Assembly (NCBI GenBank): GCA_001910725.1
Contig: MJGA01000002.1
Span: 124,001 to 188,000, forward strand
Source of the DNA: Phanerodontia chrysosporium
Taxonomy: Eukaryota; Basidiomycota; Agaricomycetes; Polyporales; Phanerochaetaceae
DNA: 64,000 nt
Direction: 5' to 3'
Shown piece after piece: positions 47,740-59,198 of the stretch. The position numbers and the translations under genes were made by a program. Numbering within the stretch: the first letter of the stretch is position 1; every line of letters begins with the position of its first letter. Under the pieces are notes generated by a model. That model was not told where the DNA came from. It did not search any database and worked only from the letters and a program-made list of their open reading frames with translations.

Positions 47740-49115
47740 TCAAAGCGCGGCGAGGGCGCCGACGAGGGCGCCGAAGACTGCGAGGGTCATCTCCCATCCG
47801 AAGGTGACGGAGCGCGCACCATTGGCTGCGCCGCCAGTGGGAGACGGGGAGCCGCTGGAGCTTCCACTAGCGGAAGTGCTGACAGTCGTCGGAACGGAGC
47901 CTGCGGACTAGAAAAGAGCGAACGTCAGCACCGTCGATGAAGCCTGGAGGCATTGCCCAGACAGAGCCAGAACAGCCATTTCTGCAGACATCGAGACTCA
48001 CGGGCTTAGACGTCGGCGTGAGCGACCCGGTCAACGACGCTCCGGACGCAGGAGCGGAAGGTGCGCTGGTCGGTGCACTCGCGGACGAAGGGGACGACGA
48101 TGCGGCAGCGGACGAAGACGGGGGTGCGGAGGACTGCGAGGGCACAGACGCCGGGGTGGTTGAGCGGGCAGGCACGGACGACGGGGCAGCAGAGCTCGGG
48201 AGAGAAGAACGTGTGCTTACAGAGGAGGTGCTCGACGGGGACGCGCTCGCGCCGGAGCTCGTCGCGCCCGCGGCGAGGTTGCCGATCGTGCTGAACGGCG
48301 TGCACTGCGAGGACGGCGGCGCGGGGTGCGCGGGCGGGGTGCTCGGGTCGCCCTGGTGGAACGTCGAGGTGCCGTACACGCCCATGGGCTCGCCGGTGTC
48401 GCCCTTGCAGTCCTCGAACACGCCGGCGTCGTAGTTGCCGGGCATGTTCCAGAAGCAGCCCATCACGTCGTAGATGTGCTGGCAGAGGCGCGGCGCGTTG
48501 GGGCCGTCCTTGCAGCCGCGGATGCAGAACTCGTTGAACGAGACAAAGTTTGTCCACTCGTGCAGCTGCTGCAGCTGCCCGAATGCCTGCGAGAAGACGA
48601 GTCCGCCGATCGGGTTGCCGTTCCCGTCTGCACCGTGCGGGTCCAGCTCGCCGCCGGCGTCGCCTTGCGGGATGTTGATCTTCGTCAGGTCGCCGACGCC
48701 GGTGACTTGGACGTAATCTGGCGTCTGCACGAAGTGCGCCCCGTTATCGCACCGTCAGGGATGAGGCGGGTGCCGTAACCGGGCTTGATGCACCAGGCAA
48801 CTTCGATGCGCTCGGTGTTGCCGATAACAGAGTCAGGACCGGGCTCTGGAGGTGCAAAGATGCAAAAGTCGTCTACGCCATTGACTGTAGAAGGGGATTG
48901 AGTGAGTTGGGTTGAGATAATGCGGAAGGCCGCTGCTACGCACTGTAGACATTTTGGCACATCGACGTCTGGCTAGACCCCGTCCCACACTTGTTTGTGC
49001 CTGTCTGGCCCTCCTCGGTCGTCGGGGGAGCATTCGACGGCAGATACGTCGCGCTGTAGGTCTGCCCGTGTACCAGGAGCGGCAGCACGAAGGCGACAAG
49101 GGCCGGGGACAGCAT
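47740..49115 (-). CDS. GPI-anchored macrophage-activating-glycoprotein-like secreted protein
   Basis: Signal peptide MLSPALVAFVLPLLVHGQ at 49115. The cysteine-containing globular part has TNKCGTGSSQTSMCQNVY, VDDFCIFAPPEPGPDSVIGN, EVAWCIKPGYGTRLIPDG, GLVFSQAFGQLQQLHEWTNF, CIRGCKDGPNAPRLCQHIYD, VMGCFWNMPGNYDAGVFEDC. A long Ser/Thr/Pro-rich stalk (probably O-mannosylated) follows, then the C-terminal GAANGARSVTFGWEMTLAVF and a hydrophobic tail typical of a GPI signal. The family is common and highly expressed in mushrooms; the role is unknown and the name comes from an immunological assay. A frame change at about 48740 sits beside a run of four G/C bases; adding one base rejoins AIT to HFVQTPDYV. 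Probable assembly indel. Confidence 0.85.
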
Positions 49116-49662
49116 TTTGGGCTCGTACGTGGTGGGGGAGGGGTGAAGGATGCGGCAAAGGATGCCCAACGTCGGCCGGGGCTTTTTATACGGTCAGGAA
49201 GGCCGTATGACCCTTCTATCTGGGCACTGGTAGCCGTCGATAGCGCGTGGGCGCGACGTGCGCAGATATGGTTCACGTTGCTGATGCTCTGCAGCCAGAC
49301 GGCAAACTTCGACCGGAGGTTTCTCCGCACGTCCTGGCCTCGTGCTCCGTCTAGGCATGATCATGCCCTCGTGCATGCATGTCGAGATGGCTTTATGCGC
49401 CAGCGTGATTGCGGGTCATACCCAGGTAAGTAGCTCGCCCTGGGGCATTAGGCGGTGCTCGCCCAAGTCAGTTTGCTTCGTCATCGGGCACGGCATCGGG
49501 TTGCAGGACCAGAAAGAATCTGGAAGACATCGCGAAGGTGAGTGGACGAGAGAAAGCTGTGAGCCGAGCGTGACGCCGGCACTTTTCATTTCTGTCTTCA
49601 ACTTCCATGACTATTGCAGGCCTCAATCCTCGTGCTGCGAAGTCGGCTAGCGGACGTCGAGA
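49116..49662. other. Divergent intergenic region with a TATA box for the GPI protein
   Basis: 547 bp between divergent genes. Short open frames only; the minus-strand TATA box is listed separately. Confidence 0.45.
49182..49190 (-). promoter_or_regulatory. TATA box of the GPI-anchored glycoprotein gene
   Basis: TATAAAAAG on the minus strand, about 70 bases upstream of the ATG at 49115; fits a strongly expressed secreted protein gene. Confidence 0.6.
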
Positions 49663-50482
49663 ATGGCGGCCGAGTCTGTGTCACTACACATCAATGGCAC
49701 CCCCCTCAGCTCGATAGCCGTCGCAATCACGCCGTCAGCGTCGACGGCGCATGCCACAGCGACCACCAGCTCCAGCAGCGGCGGGCCCTCTGGGTTTTTC
49801 ACCAAAACCGGCTCCCCAGCCCTTGTCCTCGCCTTCCTCGCCGTGGGTATTTTCGCCGGCGGGCTCCTATCCTTGCTCTTTCTGCGACATATTGGCTCGT
49901 GCGGCTCATGCGGCGCCGACAGCTCGGAATGGTAGCAGAAGTCGAGCTCCAGTCGAGCCAGCGCCGGTGAGCAGACGAGCAAAGCGGCGGAAACAGCTTG
50001 GAGAGAAGCCGAAGCTCTGGGAGTATGCCCACAACCCCAGCAGGAGAACGAGATATGGGTGGGAAGCTTTCGTGGTGAGCACGCCGAGGTCGCTGTCGCT
50101 TTCGACCGCTGAAGTCCTGTCTGCTGCTACGCAGCCTCTCACCGTCTCATCTGTCCAGCCGGTGAGGGTGTCCCTACCGGAATCACAAACGCACACTTCA
50201 CCGCCCCCAAGCTCGCCAAGGCGCCGGCGGTTCAATGCGGTCGGAAGATGGATTAGAGGGTTGGATCCTCGTCCCCGGCCAGCGCCGTCTCCTCACGCCT
50301 TACCACCGGGAAAGACAGGCTCATTGCGACTTGCTGTGGCAGTAGCAATGCCGTCGCATCGCAACTCTGGGGCACCCAGCCGCGTTCCAGTGTACGAACT
50401 TGGTTTTATGAATATCCCTTGGAGTATCGAGAACTTCCATGCCATGGACGCAGAGGAGGCCAGTGCCTCTGAAGCGTTGTAA
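49663..50482 (+). CDS. Single-pass membrane protein of unknown function
   Basis: A Ser/Thr-rich N-terminus (MAAESVSLHINGTPLSSIAV) precedes one strong hydrophobic helix (SPALVLAFLAVGIFAGGLLSLL) and a basic juxtamembrane stretch. A cytoplasmic tail with RRAKRRKQLGEKPKLWEYAH follows, then a Ser/Pro-rich region ending at 50482. The KPKLW box after a basic helix is a pattern I associate with small fungal membrane proteins, but no function is known to me. The frame changes near 49900-49940, just after the membrane helix (RHIGSCGSC), so the two halves are joined by inference. Either an intron or an indel there would explain it. Confidence 0.55.
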
Positions 50483-50759
50483 TACCGTGTTATGTACGTG
50501 CAACACAATGAGATTGTCACTTCATTCACTGATGGTCTACGGGCTCTAGGTAGCATTATCCACGCTCACGCTCCCTGTACAGTATTGTATCTTTGTAGAG
50601 CTTGCTCGGACGCACCGAACTACGTCTGATCAACGATAGATCCAACCTCTGACTATTCCCATTAGTCATTTTGGGATTCCAGAATGTAGTTCTCGCTGGC
50701 GATCCAGCAGTCGCACCATTGACCCGATCGTCTCGTTCATCATGGCCAGTTCTGTTTCT

Positions 50760-51200
50760 TCATCTAGTTCGTCATACCCTCCATGGAAACTGATCTTCGG
50801 GAACATCGTCGCCAGAGTTGCTGCGTCTTCAGCCGGGAGTTCTGCCTCTCGAGCGAAGAGTTGGAGACCAGGCGCGCTGTCTCGTGCGAGTGCTGAACCA
50901 TGGGCGGGAAGCCCGAGTGTCTCGAGGCATGGGCAGGACTGCTCTCATGGCAGGGGACCCTCCACGCGCCGTTGGAAGGAATTGCTACTCGCATTGTTTC
51001 CGAGAGTGAAGTTCTTCAGCTTATGCCAGGCGGCGTCGTAGCTCTATGTCGCGCGGAGACAGAATTGACGCGATATAGGACATGTCCAGGGCAACTTGAG
51101 TTTGTCGAGTGCACAAAGGTGTGCGATAGATTTACCGTCGAAGAAGGCTCACGCCACTTCCAAGGCAGGTTCTCCCGTTTGCCATTCCGCCGATGCATTC
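50760..51200 (-). pseudogene. Fragment of an F-box/LRR gene
   Basis: The minus strand holds AAWHKLKNFTLGNNASSN and, after a stop, EQSCPCLETLGLPPMVQHSH. These match the C-terminal LRR pattern of the neighbouring F-box proteins (AQAWPHARTVRLGD...CPHLETLGLPL). No F-box or start is present and frame is lost several times. Decayed partial copy of the cluster family. Confidence 0.55.
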
Positions 51201-51903
51201 GTGACCTCTATTTTGACTTTTAGATACTTATGTGAGACCCGTGAGTGTTTTCAACACCGCAAAGAGCTTGTTGAAGTGAGTCGTCGACAGCAGGATTTCA
51301 GCGTTTTGGTACCGTAACAAATCACAACGCGCTAAAATGGCTAGATCCTATACAGCCCAAGTTTTCAGTGGTTACGACATGATGTCTAGTACGCATAGAG
51401 GGTAACGTTTGCAAACGAGTGTCGACGAGGAATCGGTTATGTCTGCCAGTAGGAATTCGGAGGACCCCCGACACCATGGACCCGGAGAACCCTTCACCGC
51501 AGCCGGTTCGCCTCTACGTGTATCCGACATGTTGGACTAGTGAGTCACTCTGGCCGCTGCTGAAGTATCCTATGGACAGAGATAGATTCCAGCTGTTGAC
51601 GCTTGTCACCAGTGAACTTCGCTGCCTCGGCGTGCTCTCTCTCCCCTTGTATGCGTCATATGGAGGAGCTACTCCGACCACTGATCGTTTGCTATTGCTT
51701 CCCAGTACGTAAGTATGCACACGCACATTCTGTACAGTACCTCTACCATGCTACTTCCCTTCTATCTAAGCTGGTTCAGCCTCCGCTTCACAACAGCGCT
51801 CCATGCGTACACCGGAAGTCGCCCTAACGGGCGCCGTCTTGCTTTCCCAAAACGCAGCGTCCGCTGAGCAGCAACTTCGCCACACCCTGCATTGCACTAT
51901 TCA
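51201..51903. other. 0.7 kb without a recognised gene
   Basis: An open frame of 97 codons (51419-51712, plus) is unlike any family I know; probably decayed F-box flank. Confidence 0.3.
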
Positions 51904-53464
51904 TCAGAGATATCTGTTCTTCCTCGTGATCGTCCTCGCGTTCCCCACTAGGGTCGCAGAGGGAAACAGCGCGCCCAAGACCGCCGCGGCATCTCCAGAA
52001 AAGTCCTCCGAGATGTAGAAGCCAACGTCTAGGGTCTTGAGCGAGGGTTCGTGGGAATCAAAGTTGCTTGAGGTGGACACCTGAAGCCTCGGCCAATCTC
52101 GATTGGGAGCGCGAGACTCTCCAGGCACGGACAGTATTGCGCGAATGGTATGAGATCCTCCGCGAAAGGTCCGTTCCCGTCGTACTTGTCAACGTCGGTG
52201 CCGAGAGACAGGGACTTGAGACGAGGCCACGCGAGTGCAATCTTCTCCAGATCACAGGGCGACAGAGCATAGGATATGCAAGCATGGTCAGGAAGGTCAG
52301 GTTCTTCAGCGCGCAGAGCCCCGGGATGTTGATGCTGTCAGCGTACGCCTGTTGCCATATCCAAGCCGCACTCGTCTCTTCTGTATGTTCGGAATTTTCA
52401 GATAGGTGAGGGTTGTGAATCTTGTCAATGCTGCACATAGCCTGTCGAAGTGCGTTTTTGATGGCAGGGCCTCGACCTCAGATGGGGTGCACTCCTCAAG
52501 AGCGTAGTATTTAATGATGATATTCTTCAACAGTGGCGCAAGCATTCGAGACAAGAATTGATTGAGCTCTGAGACTTGTGTCCAATGCACTATTAGCTCA
52601 GCGCAGGTGAGGGAAAGGAAGGCGTAATGATCAGAGGGCTGCGGCTCTTCGTCGGGAAGAAACCGAATGCAGGTAGAAAGGGTGACAGGTTGGGAAGTAA
52701 TGCGAGATGCTGCAAAGCTTGCAAGTCGATAGTGGCGAGCTCGACTTCCGTCAAGGCTTCAAAGCAGCAGATCGCTCGGGAGACAGCGGCGATATGAGAA
52801 ATGCTGTCTATACAACCGTAATAACCGAGTTCGTAGGGTTGCAGTGTGAGAGACAGGAGGCTATGTGCGAGGGATTTCAGAGAGTCGAGAATGAGGATGG
52901 TGCTGTGTTCATCACAGTTCAATATGTCAACGGATTTTACTCGTGGGGTGAGAAGTAGGCGAGTGTTGTGTCGGGCTTCGCAATTAACTGAGATGGTGAT
53001 ATGCTGGAGATTGGAAAGAAGCCACAGTCCTGGACCAGGATAGTACCGCAGCACCGACTTCCAATCGACAGAGTGAGGATGAAGTCCGTGATTGACCAGG
53101 GTGAGATTTCAGTTGTATAGATTCGTCGGCATAGCGCTCGAAGCGAGCCCATGCTGCGTCTGAGGGTGCACTGCTCATGGTCTGCAGAAGATTTGGTATT
53201 ATCAGCTCTCTGAGAGATAGCTTCCACACCCGCGTGAACGCACCCATTGCAATGTGCAGCTGACCCCCTCTCTTCGAACACCTCTTTGGGAAACAGCAAA
53301 ACTAGGCGTGAAGCGCTTTCATCCCGCCATAATACGTCAAGTGCTGGCTCGCAAATTGCGTGACATGTCAGCGCAAACGAAAGCAATGTCCTTCTGGAGG
53401 AGCTGCTGTTTAGATCATCTGCGATATGGCGGATAATTTCGGAGATATGCAAGCAGTGATGCAT
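51904..53464 (-). CDS. F-box/LRR-type protein A
   Basis: Start MHHCLHISEIIRHIADDLNS at 53464; the F-box continues RRTLLSFALTCHAICEPALD and VLWRDE. Later exons show SDAAWARFERYADES, NLQHITISVNCEARH, SLAHSLLSLTLQPYELG, FEALTEVELATIDLQALQHL, RFTTLTYLKIPNI, IALAWPRLKSLSLGTDVDKY, IPFAQYCPCLESLALPIEIG. The end is SLKTLDVGFYISEDFSGDAA..RTITRKNRYL. LRR-like repeats would bind a substrate and the F-box would bind Skp1 in an SCF ligase. A one-base frame change at about 52080 (ALPIEIGRGFR / STSSNFD) sits at a GG run. Several introns are needed. Much diverged from F-box proteins B, C and D but with the same architecture. Confidence 0.75.
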
Positions 53465-54355
53465 GCCGGCAGACGACTGGCAGGGGTCAAAACTTCAGTC
53501 TCAGGATTTTACAGGTAGCGACTAAGGCCGTGTGGAAGGACGCCGCATACAATGACGCGAGGAGCAGGAAACCGCACCTTGGTGGCGCCCGAGCAATGCA
53601 GACAGTTCTCTGCGCGATCTTCGAGTGTCCGTAGGCAATGCTTTTCGTGGGGTGCCCTGGCCAGGATTAGCAAGTTAGCGAAGACGCACCACGGTCGTGG
53701 AGCACATTCGGGGTACGCACCTCGTCCGGCCAGCGGGACTCTGCTGGTGGCTACGACGAGGCAAACACTGGTGGTCGGAGGGGCGAAGTCGGCGCAGGGG
53801 GAGGGAAAAAAGCGACAATTTCTCCTTTGCGCGGGTGACTATATACTGCGTTGCCGTCGGCGCCCCTGGCGAGCGTCGCGCTGCCCGAGTTGGGGAGGCA
53901 TCGGCGGGACGTGTCCGTATCTGGTAAAAGAAGGCGCGAGACAGCGACGCGATGACGACGCGCACTCGCCGATGACGCGTGCCATGGAGAGGCTGTCAGA
54001 CGAGGCAATCCTTGATCCGATCACTCTGGTCTTTGTTCCGTTGCAACTCTCGCTATCCGTCCTGTTGCCGAACGTCTCGCCACACGTCCCAGAGATCAAT
54101 ATTTGCTCTCAGTTCTCTGGCCGCTGCAAGGTTTTCATTCAAGCAGCGAGGGATCAGGAGATAGATCTCCTGCGGAAATAGATTGCTGTGTCAAGCTCCT
54201 GCTCGAAAAGCAGTCCCGACATAATCCCATATGCCAAACGTACGACTAGCATCGATGCATCTCAAAGCACTGCACATTCATTCACTCGCAGACCCCGGCT
54301 GTACAGTGGCTATGCTTAGGGCTCCTAATAGACGAGCGAAAGACCCTGCGGTCCT
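53465..54355. other. Region between F-box A and isochorismatase copy 3
   Basis: A 209-codon open frame (53552-54181, plus) is the longest, but its composition is basic and irregular and it matches nothing I know. I do not call it a gene. Confidence 0.35.
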
Positions 54356-55237
54356 TACTGGGAAGGAACGGACTCCTTGACAGCCGCATCGTGCGCGCGC
54401 ACGAGCATGCCGTACTCGGGAGGTACCTGCACGGCAAGCTATCAGCATCCGGCTCCCCAACACCAGACCGGAAAAGACGCACTTGTCAAAGAACGGAATG
54501 AGCTCCTTGGCGCCGGGGTGGCTGCGCCAGTCGCGCATGAGCTCGCACGCGCACGCGAAGAGCGAGAGAACCTGGACACCCGCGCGGCGCATGCGGTCCG
54601 TCGCGTCCTCGGCGGTGCGGCGCCCGATGCAGCCGCACGCGTCGCTGTTGACGAAGACCTCGTAGCCGTCGCCCATGAGCGAGAGCGCGAGGCTCGTGAC
54701 GCACACCTGCGAACGCCCGGTCAGCAACTGGCGGCGAGTAGCGCGCGGGGCGGCTGGTACGCACGTCGGTGGGGATGCCCCCGATGATGACCTGCTTCTT
54801 GCCCGTCTGCTTGACGGCGTCGCGGAACTTGGCGTTGTCGTACGGGTTGACCTCGCCCGCACGCTTGATGTACGCCGCCTTGGGGTGCATGTCGATGATC
54901 TCGCGCGGGAGGGGGCCGTTCGGGCCTGCGTGCAACGGCGAGCCATCAGCACAGCGCTCGGGCGAGGCCGTGTGTAACTGCGGAGACACGCACCCTTTTC
55001 GTCGCTCGTGGTCAGCACCGTCGGGAGGCGGAAGACACGGGCGAGCTCGCTGTGCGCGAGCATGTTGCTCTTCATCGTGATCGCGTCCTCGTCGCGCGCG
55101 AGCTGGAAGAGGCCCTCCTGCATGTCGACGACGAGCAGGCACGCATGGTCCTTGTTGAGGCGCTGCTGCTGAGAGTGGTCTGCACGATGATGAGCGCGGA
55201 ATGTTGAGAGGGCCGAGGGAGAGAGCTCACGAGACAT
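54356..55237 (-). CDS. Isochorismatase-like cysteine hydrolase, copy 3
   Basis: The first exon is ATGTCTC (55237-55231), as in copy 1; it splices to give MSHHSQQQRLNKDHACLLVV. Then DMQEGLFQLARDEDAITMKS, FRLPTVLTTSDEKG, PREIIDMHPKAAYIKR, NPYDNAKFRDAVKQTGKKQV, IIGGIPTD joined to VCVTSLALSL (nucleophilic Cys), VNSDACGCIGRRTAEDA, WRSHPGAKELIPFFDK and the terminal YLPEYGMLVRAHDA..VPSQ. The catalytic Asp, Lys region and Cys are present and no lesion was seen. It lies between F-box genes A and B. Substrate unknown; presumably cytosolic. A TATA box and the shared leader motif lie upstream. Confidence 0.85.
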
Positions 55238-55281
55238 TGTGGTTGTAGTGCGTCTGATTGTGCGAGTGTCTGCGAGCTGTT

Positions 55282-55324
55282 GCTGGACTGCTGCAGAACT
55301 GGAATACGGTCGTGAGCTTATATA
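55282..55324 (-). promoter_or_regulatory. TATA box and conserved leader motif of isochorismatase-like copy 3
   Basis: TATATAA on the minus strand at 55324-55318, about 80 bases before the ATG, and CAGCAGTCCAGC at 55293-55282. The same motif is found upstream of copies 1 and 4. Confidence 0.55.
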
Positions 55325-56166
55325 CACCTCTGCAGAGAGGAGATGACCCCTACCATGAGCCGGTCTGTTGGACTCCTGAACGCGAAGGTCGGGACGAAGC
55401 TGTGGCTCCTGGTGTGGTAGGGGCCAATCCCACAGCAGCCGCCGAGACCGCAGCAGACATATGTGCGGCCCCTCCGCAGGCTGGAGTGTCGAATCTACCC
55501 CGCAGGCGAGTCGCGGGCGACACGTAGTCACATGGAATCACCAGAAGGGGCGCACAGAATTGACAGCAGTTGGAGAATCTTCAAGTTTCGCGCTGCGCTG
55601 CGCAGAATAAGAGCAGCTCGCGAGACACACGCCCAAGCCGGCGACCTGCTGACCGACGTGCCGCCAGACTTTGATCGGTAGAAGGCAGGCGCAAGAGAGA
55701 GAGCCCGCCGTCAATGTCGGGGTGAATTACTGCCTCCATTCTGGCAGGAATTACAGCATGGTCTGATCCAGACAACCAGTGCGTATCCGAGGCGCATCGG
55801 TTTCTGTGGGAGAGGTAACACAGAAGATGAGTGGAGAGGAGAGGAGAGTGCTGAAGAAAATTTGTCATGCTGTCCCTATATCTCACCATGCGGATGTCTG
55901 CCCATCGAGGCTCTTCGTGTGTGATATGCATGAGCGGTATAGTCCTTCCGGCGAGCAGCGTGGGCGTGAGAAAAGTGTGAGCTGGCAACTAGATTCATTC
56001 TATCGCGATCACGTGCGTTTCATGTGACCGTGGCGGACGTCCCGAACATCACCTACATCGAAGCCTTCACCCAGTCCTGCAGGCGGGAATCATGACAAAT
56101 TGCTACTTAAAACCCCCTTCCTTAGTGTTATCTCTTACAATAGTCATGTTTACTGTGACAGTACTG
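55325..56166. other. 0.84 kb without a recognised gene
   Basis: Short open frames only; no repeat boundaries found before the MITE at 56167. Confidence 0.35.
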
Positions 56167-56774
56167 TCAGAGGGGGGAAGCGGGAAAATGTGACATTTCC
56201 CGGATCCCCCCACTTTGCACCTACCACTCTGCCAAAAATTTTCAGATGTTTAGAGCATGTAAACCAGCGCTATACCAGCCCTACAGAGCGTCCAACAGGT
56301 CCTCCTCAGGGGTTGGTAAGCCAGGAGAAGGAGAACGAAGGGGATGCGGGAAATCTGGAGATCGGGCTTTGGATCTCAGATTTTGATGGCAGACCTGCAG
56401 CGAAGTTTGGGTACATACAGGGTGTTATAGGCCACTACATTGTATATAGAGGTCAGGGGATAGTTCACGAGTGTATATGTGCAGTCTGATAAATGTCTTA
56501 TAGGGGAAAGGACGGCGACGGGGTCGAATAGTGCGCTCGCTGCCCGGCGCCTCGCTTACGCGGCGCGTGTGTGACCGCTGCGTCACAAGTTTCGCTTCTA
56601 CCTGAGTTAGTCTCTCGCCTATTCCTCTTCTACATCTCAACCGAAAATTCTCAGAAATTCACGGCCCACTGACAGGACTGCTGCCTACAGGGCTGTATAC
56701 TTTTTGTCGGTGGCAGATTGAGTCTGGCGTGGTGGTGCCTTAAGCGCCCTGATTTTCCCGCTTCCCCCACCTAA
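56167..56774. mobile_element. 608-bp hAT-like MITE candidate
   Basis: The left end TCAGAGGGGGGAAGCGGG and the right end (minus) TTAGGTGGGGGAAGCGGG form an imperfect inverted repeat with 17 identical bases (GGGGGAAGCGGGAAAAT: 56173-56189 and 56752-56768). CAGTAC occurs just outside both ends (56159-56164 and 56775-56780), compatible with a decayed 8-bp target duplication. No transposase coding. The right end supplies the stop codon of F-box gene B. Confidence 0.6.
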
Positions 56775-58457
56775 CAGTACCTATACAGAATCATACCTGA
56801 ACGTAGTTTCTGTCCTTCGAGTTCTCGTGCTTGCTCTTTCAAGCTACCATGATCTTCGGCAGCCAGGATACGTAGAAACGCCCTCTTCGCCTCGTTAATC
56901 TTTTTGACAGATCCGGCTTCCTCCAGTACCGCCGAACGAAGCGTCGCGTGCGGGAACACAGACCCGAGGAACACGACTGTCTCAGTACCGAAGGACGTAG
57001 TGCCCCCGATGGTCCGGAGCACCTTCAACGGCGCGCCTGCAAAGCCCAGGTCCCTGCACTTGGCAGTCGCAGCGAGGTTCGCCTCGGCGTCCGCATCGTC
57101 AAAGCGCAGCGGGAGCCCGAGCGTCTCGAGGTGCGGGCAGCCGTGCGCGAACGGCAAGAGCTCGTGCAGCGGGAGGGCGCCGTGCGCGCCGTGCGCCTTG
57201 TCGCCGAGGCGGACCGTGCGCGCGTGCGGCCACGCCTGTGCGAGCTGCGCGGTGTCGCCGGGGGCGAGGGCCACAGGCGTCTCGGCGAGCGTGACGCGCT
57301 CGAGGGCGTGCAGCGCGAGGAGCGGCGCGAGCGCGCGCAGGTCGACGACGCACTCGTGCGAGATGGTCTGCAACAGGAATGTGGAGTGTGTCGCAAACGA
57401 AAACGCGCGGAGCTGTGTGTGCGCGGACGCCGCGCCGAGCACGGCGTGCACGTACGCTGCGGTGGGACGCACACCCGTCGGGAGCATGTGCTCGGCGGGG
57501 TCCTTGACGCTGAACGCGATCGTCAGGTCGCGCAGTGCGGGGGCCTGCAGCCGCCGGAGGACGGAGACCATCGACGCGGTGTGGGTCATGTGTGTCTTCA
57601 GCTCGAGGCGCTCGAGCGCGGGGAAGGGGAGCGGCGTCGTCGTCGTGGCGATGGCGTCGACGGCGAAGCGCAGCTCGCGGAGCGTGCGCAGGCTCCCGAG
57701 CTGGTCGAGCGCGGGCGACAGCAGCATCTCGACGTTGACGGCCGTGAGCGCCTGCATCTGCGCCATGGCGTGCGAGAGGCCGAGGGTGCCCTGTGGGTCG
57801 ATGTCGTCCCAGCCAACGACGACGATTTCGAGGGTCTCGAGTGTCTGTGCGCATGTATGCAGGGCTTGCATGACCTGTTTCTCTTCGCCCATCTCCCAGA
57901 ACTGCAGGCGGAGGTGGCGCAGAGGCGCCCTGATAAAGAGCGGGTACCACTCGCAGATTAACTCGAAGTCGGACTCGAAGGTATGCAGGTTAGGCAACAG
58001 GGGTCCGCCGGGGTGGTAACGCATGATAGACTCCCAGTTGATGCCGAGCCATTCGTCGAGCTCTCCAGTGTCGTCATCGTCGTAGTACGTGAGTACAGGG
58101 TACGCGAGGGTGCGTACGCGATGGGCGTACTTGTTGAAGTGAGCCCAATCGGCCTCACTTGGGGCTGTGATGAGTGTCTGAACGCCCAGTTTCAGCGCGT
58201 ATACAGCATAAATGGTGTAGGTGACGCACAAGATGCTCGGTGAGCTCCTTCCCGCGGATCTCCTCCGGGAAGAGCATGATTAGGGGCTCGGGGCCGGGGA
58301 GCTTGCACCACAGTGCATCCATCGCAGGGTCCAGAAACGCGTGGCAGACAAGTGACAACGAGAGCAGCGTATATTTGTGCTCAGTGTTGGCGATAATGTT
58401 GTGTAGAACTTCTACTATATTCAGGCAACGGTGCGCGGCCGAGAATTGTAAACACAT
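56771..58457 (-). CDS. F-box/LRR-type protein B
   Basis: Start MCLQFSAAHRCLNIVEVLHN at 58457, with F-box core LLSLSLVCHAFLDPAMDALW. After one intron, a single long exon gives LRR-like repeats: EADWAHFNKYAHRVRTLAYP, SIMRYHPGGPLLPNLHTFES, TLRELRFAVDAIA, FPALERLELKTHMT, QLAQAWPHARTVRLGDKAHG, CPHLETLGLPLRFDDADAEA, then FGTETVVFLGSVFPHATL. About 585 residues. A probable SCF substrate receptor; the substrate is unknown. The last residues and TAG stop (56773-56771) lie at or inside the end of the 56167-56774 MITE, so the C-terminus differs from paralogue C, which ends ADEERDRMGQ. No frameshift seen. Confidence 0.85.
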
Positions 58458-58576
58458 CTTGTGACAGTGCTGAAGCAGCGCTGAAGGACGGAACGAAGGT
58501 GCTGCGAAGCGTAGAACGCGTATAACACGTTCCTAAGGTAAGATCTGTCGATGCTATGGGAGATGTGCTGAAAGAA

Positions 58577-58596
58577 GGTGGTGGTGGTGGTGGTGG
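58577..58596 (+). repeat. (GGT)n microsatellite
   Basis: About six GGT units just before the foldback element, 120 bases upstream of the F-box B start. Confidence 0.8.
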
Positions 58597-58620
58597 AAGT
58601 TGAGGGCAAGCCAGGTGAGA

Positions 58621-58746
58621 CACTGCGGGATTTGTCCAATGTTCGCCACGAAAATCAGGATACAAACATCGTGAGAACAGAAACCATGTTCTCACGGTGT
58701 TGTAACTGGAGAATATCGTGAGGACATTGTGAATGTCCATAACGGG
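58621..58746 (+). repeat. Left arm of the foldback element
   Basis: Begins CACTGCGGGATTTGTCC and ends GTCCATAACGGG. Confidence 0.85.
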
Positions 58747-59072
58747 GGCGGAAATGGAGCATGATTGTGTACAGTCTAGGGCGAGATCCTAGTCTAATGT
58801 ATCTACAGTGTTTTCTCGTGCGATCATCAATATAATCGTACCATAATCTTGCCCTATTCGGAAGTTCCAGCCGAAAACATGACGGAAACATACTGCATAA
58901 AGGCAGAACAGTACACAATATTTACAGTGTTATCAATAGCAGCACTGTGCTGACATGCTGGTGGGAATCCAGCATGTGATCTACGGAGACATACCACATG
59001 TTCACAGCATGTTCCCCATGGTGACATGCGGCGGACATGCACCATGTTTCTGCGGGAAACATTGTGAAGATT

Positions 59073-59198
59073 CCCGTTATGGACATTCACAATGTCCTCA
59101 CGATATTCTCCAGTTACAACACCGTGAGAACATGGTTTCTGTTCTCACGATGTTTGTATCCTGATTTTCGTGGCGAACATTGGACAAATCCCGCAGTG
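59073..59198 (-). repeat. Right arm of the foldback element
   Basis: Inverse of 58621-58746, beginning CCCGTTATGGAC and ending GGACAAATCCCGCAGTG. Confidence 0.85.

Larger units (their letters stand above)
58621..59198. mobile_element. 578-bp foldback (long-TIR) MITE between F-box B and C
   Basis: Two arms of about 126 bases (58621-58746 and 59073-59198) are near-perfect reverse complements; the outer ends are CACTGCGGG and CCCGCAGTG. The ~325-bp centre is AT-rich with several CATGTTC/CATGTG words. No convincing target duplication (GAGA left, ACAT right). The arms encode the same pseudo-peptide on opposite strands, a result of the inversion only. It lies 160 bases upstream of F-box B and could affect its transcription. 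Confidence 0.85.

Noticed and set aside
53552..54181. 209-codon open frame on the plus strand
   Set aside because: Irregular basic composition, no domain, no splice structure like its neighbours; likely a chance frame in GC-rich DNA.
56948..57961. 337-codon plus-strand frame opposite F-box B
   Set aside because: Arg/Glu-rich antisense shadow of GC-rich codons; F-box B on the minus strand has clear homologous motifs.
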